A DNA stretch of 64,000 nucleotides from Branchinecta lynchi. Taxonomy: Eukaryota > Arthropoda > Branchiopoda > Anostraca > Branchinectidae. Position numbers and translations under genes: made by a program. The notes under the pieces were generated by a model that was given only the letters and a program-made list of their open reading frames with translations, did no database searches and was not told the origin of the DNA. The stretch is from positions 23,151,464 to 23,215,463 of the forward strand of contig JAKZAP010000007.1 of assembly GCA_023053575.1 (NCBI GenBank). Reading direction: 5' to 3'. Of this stretch, positions 53,501 through 62,500 are shown in pieces (within the stretch, counting starts at the first letter, position 1; each line of letters starts with the position of its first letter).

Positions 53501-56500
53501 GCACAATAGAAACACAGAAGAAGAAAAAATTGTCTAGGTTTTTACCGGGCGCCGGTCGACTCTTCGGCAATCGGGTCCTTCTTATACACAAGAAATAAAA
53601 TTCTCGTCGACACATCTGGTTCTTTTAATACATAAGAAATACAAATTTGTATGCTTTTTACGGGTATCCGTTGACTCGTTGGAACATCGGGTTCTTCTTA
53701 TACGTAACGATTTTTCATCGGGTGAAGAGTTGGAAATTGTATATTCATTCTGTTTTTTTGTTTCCAGCATCAAGCTCGGCACAATTGAAGACTCTTCCAA
53801 TCGCTCTCGGCTTGCGAAGCTGTTGATGTTCAAGACCTCTGCCTCCAAAGGAGAGTTCGTGTCCCTCGCCGAATACGTTGAGAGGATGAAGGAGAAGCAG
53901 CAGTCCATCTTCTACATTGCCGGCTCATCCATGGAAGAGGTAAGATATCCCCCTCCCTCGGAAAAATATAGTATAACCGTATGCACGCTGACGGTTCGTC
54001 GTTGACTGTTTGCCATCGACTGACGATCGTCATTGATCGGGACTGTATGCACGCTGTGGGTTCGTCGTTGATTGACGGTTCGCCATCGACCGGCGATCGT
54101 CATCGATCAGGTGTCGAACCAGGTCATTCGCGTTATACACATCGACAGTAGCAAAACACGGCAAGTGAGAAAATCAGTGTGGTTTTGTTAGAGGGGTTAG
54201 ATTGTACCGTAAGAAATTGGGGTCTCCGGGTATAGAAATATATGGAGTGATTATGGAAGCAGGTTGATTATAGGTAAGATTGCTTTCAACACATCGGCTT
54301 TCGCTGTTTAAAGCCTTTGTCCAGGGCCATGGACTTCTAGCAAAGACATGTAGATGACCTGTTTTTTTTTCTTCTGATGAATAAACTTCTCACAGACACC
54401 CGTCGAAGGTAGCAAAACACGGCACGTGAGAAAACCAGTGAGGTCTTGGTGGTTGTGGTGGTAGGGGTAGAATATACCGGATGGAATTTGGGTGAGACAG
54501 GTCCTTTAGCTAATTCGTTTCCCGTGGTGGTGGTGGTGGAGGTAGAATATACCACATGAAATTAGGTTTCCGGGTTTAAGAATGTATGGAGCGATTACGG
54601 AAGTAGCCAGGTTATATTAGTATTATACGTCCCTTAACTAATTCACTCCCCAGGTGGAAAAGAGTCCATTCGTTGAGCGTTTGATCAAGAAGGGCTATGA
54701 AGTCCTGTACCTCACTGAAGCCGTCGATGAGTACTGCATCAGTGCCCTCCCAGAATTTGAGGGAAAGAAGTTCCAAAACGTCGCCAAAGAGGGTGTTGTC
54801 ATCGAGGAAGGAGATAAGGCCAAGGAGAAAATGGAAGCCGTCAAGACCAAGTTTGAGCCCCTCACCAAGTGGCTTACTGACGATGCGCTCAAGGAGCATG
54901 TAAGTGACAGTCCAACTACTTCGTTTTTTGTGCACCCTCTTGGCAAAGGATTAGCTGCGTTCGTGCACTCCGGTCTGTCTGTGCATGGTGTTTTGTCACC
55001 AGTGTCCGGTTCTTCTCTTATAACACGTTTTTTTGGTTCACCGATGAGTTGATGAAAACTTGTTTACTCCTCGCTGAAGCCGGGCTCCCGTGAAGGTTCT
55101 GGTTAGTTCGCACCGGGGAGGTGAAACCGGACACCGGTTGGTTCAAAAACGGATTATAAGACTGGTGAGTACTCACTGGTGGATGCAAAAGCGGCTTAGA
55201 TGAAAAAAAGCGGAGACCACCGGTGAGAACTCGTGTGACAAAGAACGCAGCTATTATCTTCCTGTGGTGATATTAGTTGCGTTTTCGCGGATACCATGGT
55301 GTCGCAGGTACGCAGGTACCACGGTAACTGGATTTGCATTTTATCGTTTTTGCAGTTACGGTTGTATCTTACACTAGGGTAGCTTTGTGGGGAGTAGTTG
55401 AATTTTGCCAGAAAATATGTGGATTTCAAAACTCGTATGGCTTGTCCCAGAAGTGTAACTACGAGCTGAGCTAGAACTAGATCTTTGGTGCTGCTGAGAA
55501 GTTATTTAAGCTGAATTTTCATCCGGCGATATTCCAGTTCTTCTGGCATAGATCGTGCAACCAGATCTGAACTTTGCGATAAAATAAATTATATTTTTGT
55601 TACTAAATATATAGTTCTAGAAAATTAAACAAAAGCGAGATCAGAGGGTTATATCACAGAGTAAACTAACACGCAATTAAACCAACTATATAAAACAAAA
55701 ACCGTAAATTTCACAAACGACGAAATCTTTGCGTTTTGTTGAAGAAATGACTGTAGCGGGGTTCACTTTGGTTTGTTACATCGCTATCGTTAAATGCTGC
55801 ATTTGTCAACCCATCGTAGTTATTAAAATGTTAAATTCTAAGAACTTCTTTTTTTCTGAACTGATGACGCAGTTAGTGATCACATGGATATTCCTCAGCG
55901 AAGAAACAAAAAAAATCTGTAGCCGGAGACGTTTCGCCAGAGGACATTTTAATTGGGGACGTTTTGTCGTGGTGACGTAAAGATACGCGTGCCGCTTAGC
56001 ATTATAAAGTTTTGAAACGAGTGTATGGTGTTAAAAGGAGGGGAGGGGCAGGAAATGTAGTATAAGAAGAAATCTTGCGATAAATTTAACCTGGGTAAAA
56101 GAGATGACTAGTACATCGAGTAAGTGCTTTTAGGCTCTTTTCTTACCGCCCGACCGTTTTCTTCTTAGATCATGAAAGCCAGTGTGTCGAGTGTACTTAG
56201 TGACTCCCCGTGCGCCCTTGTTGCTTCCCGTTGGGGTTGGACGGGAAATATGGAGCGTATCGCCGTCTCAAACGCACACCAGAAACAGAACGACGCTCAA
56301 AGAGAGTAAGATACTCCCCAGTGTGTGCCGCTTCGGGCGTTTGCGTTTACAGCCTGTCCGTGCTTGCCGTTGCTGGGTTTATTTTTGCGTTTCTAGAGCT
56401 CGGTCACTACATAAACGCTCACCAGAAACAGAACGACGTTTAAAGAGAGTAAGATACCCCTCAGTGTGTGCTACTTTGGACGTGTTTTTTTGTTTTTGCG

Positions 56501-59500
56501 TTTCTACGGCGCGTTTCTATTCGCCTCTCAATGACGCCTACGGATAAGTCAGACGAGATTTATTACAACCATAGTTTGGCCCTTCTTGGCAAGGGTCCTC
56601 TTCAGGCTATATCTACACTGTCAGAAATTTGTTATCTGTTTCATAACAGAAAACACAAGGATGGGCAGTGTCAACAAAAAACACTTGGGATGTAATCTGG
56701 TGAGAATTTTGATATTGAAATGTTACGCTTTAAATGTTGTGCATAACAAGCATTGCCGGGAAGACTGGAAAATCGCCGAAAAAGCTGCAGACTTTTTTGT
56801 TTGTCGTCATGATTTCGGAAAAGTCAGCAGATGCTTTTTCGTTCGGCTCTTCCTGGAAATGCTTGTTCTGCACAAAGTTTAATGCATAACGTTGTCACAA
56901 CCGCAACAGATTACATCCCAGGTGTTGTCTGTTCAAACTGCGCATCCCTGCGTTATCTGTTATGAAACTTCTGACGGTTTAGAAGATCACCTGCGACAAT
57001 TAATTACAGAAGGGCCGAAATATCGCTAAAATTAACTCCATCTAATATTCAAATTCAAATATTTTATTGACCTCCAAGATCGGAGAGTATAAAGTGAAGT
57101 AAATACATACAAACTGGCCCAACATGTAATACTACTAAAAAACAATCTGGCCAAAGCATACTAAAAATACAAGAAAATAACATTAAACACACGCGTAAAA
57201 CTATAGTAACTCTTTAACCGCTAAATATACGTTATGAGTAAGAGAAGGCATTGTCGACAGAAATTTTTGTTGCTTTTTTCGCATAATTAGAAGTGGATCT
57301 TTCAATCCGTCTAGCAGCATTGATTGAGCTCTACAAACACCCTGTGATCGCTATTTTCGAGAAAAATTTGAAGGAAATAGGAATCACTCTTCCTATAGCT
57401 CCTATGTGTCCTTCAGAGCATTTGCTTTTCATCTGCCTATGTGCTGCACTGTTAGAAGTTTCATAACGGGTGACACAAGGATGCGCATTTTCAACAGATA
57501 ATACTTGGGATGTTATCTGTTATGACTTTGCAAACGTTATGGACTACAAGCTATGGCAGGAAGAGCCGAAAACTGCCAAAACGCATTTGCTGACATTTCC
57601 GATATCATGGTGACAAACAAGAATTAAGCAGATGTTTTTCGGTTGTGTTTTGGCTCTCCTGTATGCCTACCCTTTTAATGCGTAACGTTTGAAAAATATA
57701 ACCGGTAACGTCCTAAGTGTTATCTGTGAGGAACGCGCATCTTTGTGTTCTGTCATTGTATCATAGGGAGTTTTGTAACGTTTGTGGCTTCATGTGACGT
57801 TTCGTTTTGACGCTTTCACGTTTTGCTAGATCTTGAAAGCCGAAATTGGCGAACGTCTAACGTCCACGCCTTGTGCTTTGATTACGTCCAAGTTTGGATG
57901 GACCGCTAACATGCAGAGGATCATTACTGCGCAGACGCATTCCAAAAGCAACGATGTTCAAAGAGAGTAAGCTTGCTTTTGTTTTGTTTTTGTCCTTTTT
58001 TTTTTTGCATTATCGCCTTTTTGGGGGGCTCATTTAACAGCGTGTTCCACTCTTCTAACAATATAGTAACTATTAGTTACTATTTTCGTCCCAGCCTCGT
58101 AAAAAGCTGCTACCGTTCCGACCTTTTCGAAATACAGACTATTTGCTTAACATGCTCATGAGCGTGGTAACTACGCATCGCTGTAACGTGATTGGTCGGA
58201 TTCGCACGTGGCATGATATTTTGCTGCAAAATAGAAAAATTGTTCCAGTCTTGACGGCAAAAAGCCAGAATTCGTGACGTTATGCGTAGTAACTACGGTA
58301 AGTAGGATGGACCACGCTCTTAAGTGTGGCAAAGTAAGGAAGTAATTTGGTTTTGCCTCGATGATGTTGAAACGTGGAAAAGGCCAAAAGCCCGAGGGAC
58401 CATGGCGGAAAAAGCAGTATAAATAAAGACTACAATCACAAATTCAGCATATACACAAAAAATCTTACCTTAAAGGACACCTGAACAGTGAAACCATACT
58501 TGAACACACCATGGAGAATGCATTTACAGACATGGCCACGTAGAGCATTCTTCTCCTGAGCGTGACGTTTTCAGAATAGGGATGTTCGTTTCTGGAGGTT
58601 TGCACACGCAGACTCAAAGACAAAAAGCGCAATCCATTCACATCTTGTACGGTCGCTGGCCGGATCGGATTGGAATTTCTTCTAGCTATACGTTTGCGCT
58701 TAACTGGTTAAAAAATATTCATGAATAAGGGTTGATTGGAGACATTTGGTCATTTCTAAATTGTTCGGTACTGAAATAAGGACAGATGCAAAATAGAGCA
58801 AAAATTATAGCTTGGAAACACTGTTTCGTATTTGGATTGGGTTTTCTGCAGGCAATGTTAACGAAAGTCATGCAGATAGGGATGGTACTTGTTAATCTTC
58901 ATTCAGGTGTCCTTTAAAGCTTAACCGAAGGGATGAGACAGGACAAGAGGCTTGAAGACCAGATGAAAATGCGTTACTTCGTTGCTCCTCTATTCATAAA
59001 TAATCGATTTTCATATAGATTTGTGGTCGGATTTGGATTTTTCCTGTCGGACTTGTGGCACCTCTATGAGCTTGTAATCCACATAATACAGTGTTAGCCT
59101 ATTCAGTTAAATGATAGAAAATAAGTTGGCTTTTCAGTTAAACAAAAAACGCTCTCAAAATTCCCAATAGCCTGCTTGAGAAACCTCTTAAGCCAGTGAA
59201 GGTCACCAACATTTTTTTTTTTAAATTTATTTATTTACATTTTTTTTTTTTTTTTACCAAATAACCATCGTCTCTCGCACAAAAATCTCCCTTCTCATAT
59301 TTGGCAACTTCAAAGAACGAACCACCAAATGAAAATGGATTAGGCCGATGGCTGAGTTTAATAGGAGGAGTTGCGTTCCTGTCTTTTACGTGTTTTATAT
59401 GTATATTACTCCGCTGTCCCCAAGAAGCGGGTCGTGAAAAAAAGAAAAATCATCATTAATTCGATTTTCAGCTGAAGACCGCCACCCGTAGGTCCTCGCC

Positions 59501-62500
59501 GAGAAACTGCACTAATCTTTCATTGTCACATATGGGCCAGAATAAATCGAACAAAGTTGTTTTTACTTTGTTAATGAATGGTAAATGTTGAAGGTATTTA
59601 GCGGTAAAACATAGGAATTCAAGTAAAAAAACAAACAATATAATTATGAGCAAAATAACAAAGACGATCTTGCTAATAAAAGTTTTCTGTCCAGCCTCTG
59701 TACCTATATATTTCCTCCGACTCCCCAGTACCAACCCGACAGCTCGTTCGTCAGTCACTCGATTGACGCTTCACACCTAAAGGTTCTCACACCGGATGCA
59801 TCAAACTTCCATTTATATTCCATTGATTTTTTTCTCCGATTGCAAACAGATTCTTTTAATAGTTCTTAGGCGTGTTTATCTGGTAGTATTTGTCATTTGT
59901 CATTGGCCATTTTATATCCAGTTCAAAGTGCTATGTTGACTTACCTTTGCTAGCTATCTTTGCTATTTTGGTGAATAGACGATATATATATATATATACA
60001 TAGATATATTCCGACAAGTATTAATACTATCTACCTTTAGTTACTACCTCTCCCAGAAGAAGACCCTTGAAATCAACCCCCGTCATCCTCTAATGAAGGA
60101 ACTATTGAAGAGGGTGGAGGACAACCCCAGTGACCCAGTGGCAAAGGATATGGCTCTAATGATGTACAGGACAGGTTAGTCTGCTTCGGTCGCATTGAGA
60201 CTTTTTTCCGCTGTCCGTTTCCGCACAAAGTGGCAAGTGTATCGTACATGATCATTTATTGAATGAAAGAATGAAGGATTTATAACGCATTGCCCGAGGG
60301 CGTAAGTGCAGTAGAAATGGACAAAGAAATAGTCGCGAAACACTCAACAAATATTTTCCATAAAGGTTCACTAATTTAGAATCACACTGATGGGATCGTG
60401 GACAGGTAAGTTTCCAATCGGAGAAAACAAATTAGAAGAGAGGGGCTCAAGCGTCAACAGTAGGTCGGAAATTAACATACGGTTGATCGGGTAGTGGCTG
60501 GTATTCCGTTCTGTGTTTTTTTTAGTTCCAAGTTCAGTGATGTTTATGATGTATTTTGTGTAGGGAGAGCAGCGCGCTAGCTTAACCCCTTTTCTGTCAT
60601 CAGATGGAAACTTTCTGGAAGCTTCTTTTCTAGAAACTGCTCTGCTTGCGGCATTTCTATTAGTCAACAAAACGTTAGCAAGGACATGCTGCACCTTTTG
60701 GCAGGACAAAAAGTCGGATCAGACGGATTTCATATTTCTAGCTGTTCTTATGTCCGTCGGGGGGGGGGGGGGGGGGGGGGGTCAAATAATAACTCAAATA
60801 ATAAAAGACCCGATGCGGATGAAACGTAATAAGTGGCAAAAGCAAATGTCATCGCTTTTAGGATATTTAGTCATAATCAATTTGTTAAAGGGCCCCTCGC
60901 ACTATTTACTCTTCAACTTGCAGTATTTTAAAATATTTTAATACTTTAAAACTAGGGTGTGCTTTCAACAAATTAACCCACGGTTTTGTCTGTTTTAAGC
61001 TTTTTCCGAAATCCGTTGACTTGTAGCGAAAACAGGGAAAAAATTTAAATAGCCGGTTTTCTGATGGAAAAGCTTCTCGCGGACAACGGTTGACAGCGTG
61101 ACACACCTCGAAGGTAGCAAAACACGGCAAGTGAGAAAATCAGCGTGGTTTTGCTGGAGGGGTTAGAATGCACCGTACAAAATCGGTGTCTTTGGGTTTA
61201 AAAATAAATGGAGCGGTTATGTAAGTAGGTTGCGTTAGTATTATAGGTAAGACAGGTCCTTTAACATTGACATTTCTTTTTCAGCCACTCTTCGTTCTGG
61301 TTACATGTTGAAAGACACCGTTGACTTCGCCAGGTCCATTGAGAGCATGATGAAGCAGACATTGGGCGTGGCAGCCGACCAAGATGTGAGTAATATTTGC
61401 ATTTTTTTTTCAAGCACAGTGGGTGGCAGAATATCAACTGTATCGTTATTTTTTTTTTAAGGCAGATATATAAATTATTCTAAACGCTGCACAAGCACAC
61501 ATACTCTGTGTTTTTACGCATCACAATGAATCAGATACTGTTTTTTTTTTCTAGTTCTTGAGTTGCCCTTTAGTTAGTTAAACTAGAGATCTAGTTCGTT
61601 ACCTTGAATTACTAGATCCCACTAGAAAGTTCGAGGTTCAAGGTTTAATGGTATCATTTCCATACAAAACCTCAAAACCAGGGTCAAAGATGTAAAAGAG
61701 AAAAATATTAAAAGATTATAGGGTGTGGCTTTAATTTGACTTCACAGTTTCCATTCCAACATGCTGACGTAATTGACTCCTTTAAAGTGCGACGGTTTTT
61801 CAAAGATTACAAACCCGTCCCAGCTGTTTTTAGCCTCACTCCGCACCAGTGTTTTTTATGAGAATACGGACGAATTTGCATAATCAGTATTTCTGACCAA
61901 TGACTACTGTGGAAGTAGCAGGTCAGTCTCGAAAAGAGCGTGACACGGCTCTTGCGGCTCTGCGTAGTTCTGTTAGGGTGGATCAAAATCACATTAAGTT
62001 CGAAATCTCGGTGTTGACTAAGCTTTAGCCGATAATCTACGGTCGTGACGTCGCACGAAAAGTCTATATTTTCCATTTACTAAAGGAACTGATTGTCCTT
62101 AGAATATATATATATATTATTAAATAGAATATTAAAGAATATTAAATATATATTCTGCAACATGAATTTAGTCGAATTTTCCTATTTCTTTCATTATGAA
62201 TATAAGGTTTGAAGCCAAGCTGACCATTCATTACGAAAGAAATAGAAAACCGTGATTTTCGGGTTTTTTTTCGTTCCGCATCTTTCTCCTGTTGTGATTG
62301 TGGTGGATTTTATGAGTTTTGTTTTGTTTTTCGCTGAGGACGGTTTGCCGGAAGTGCAACCGAAATATCCGAATTTATATTTATCCCTCGCACATCATCC
62401 TAGAGGGATAATTAGCTGATCAAGAAAAAACCCCGAAAATCACGGTTTCCTATTTCTTTCTTTCATTACGTCACGAAAACATCACGGGCCGTAGATCGGC

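Noticed and set aside
59468..59758. 96-codon minus frame with a hydrophobic segment
   Set aside because: Single hydrophobic stretch in AT-rich DNA inside an intron; no other support.
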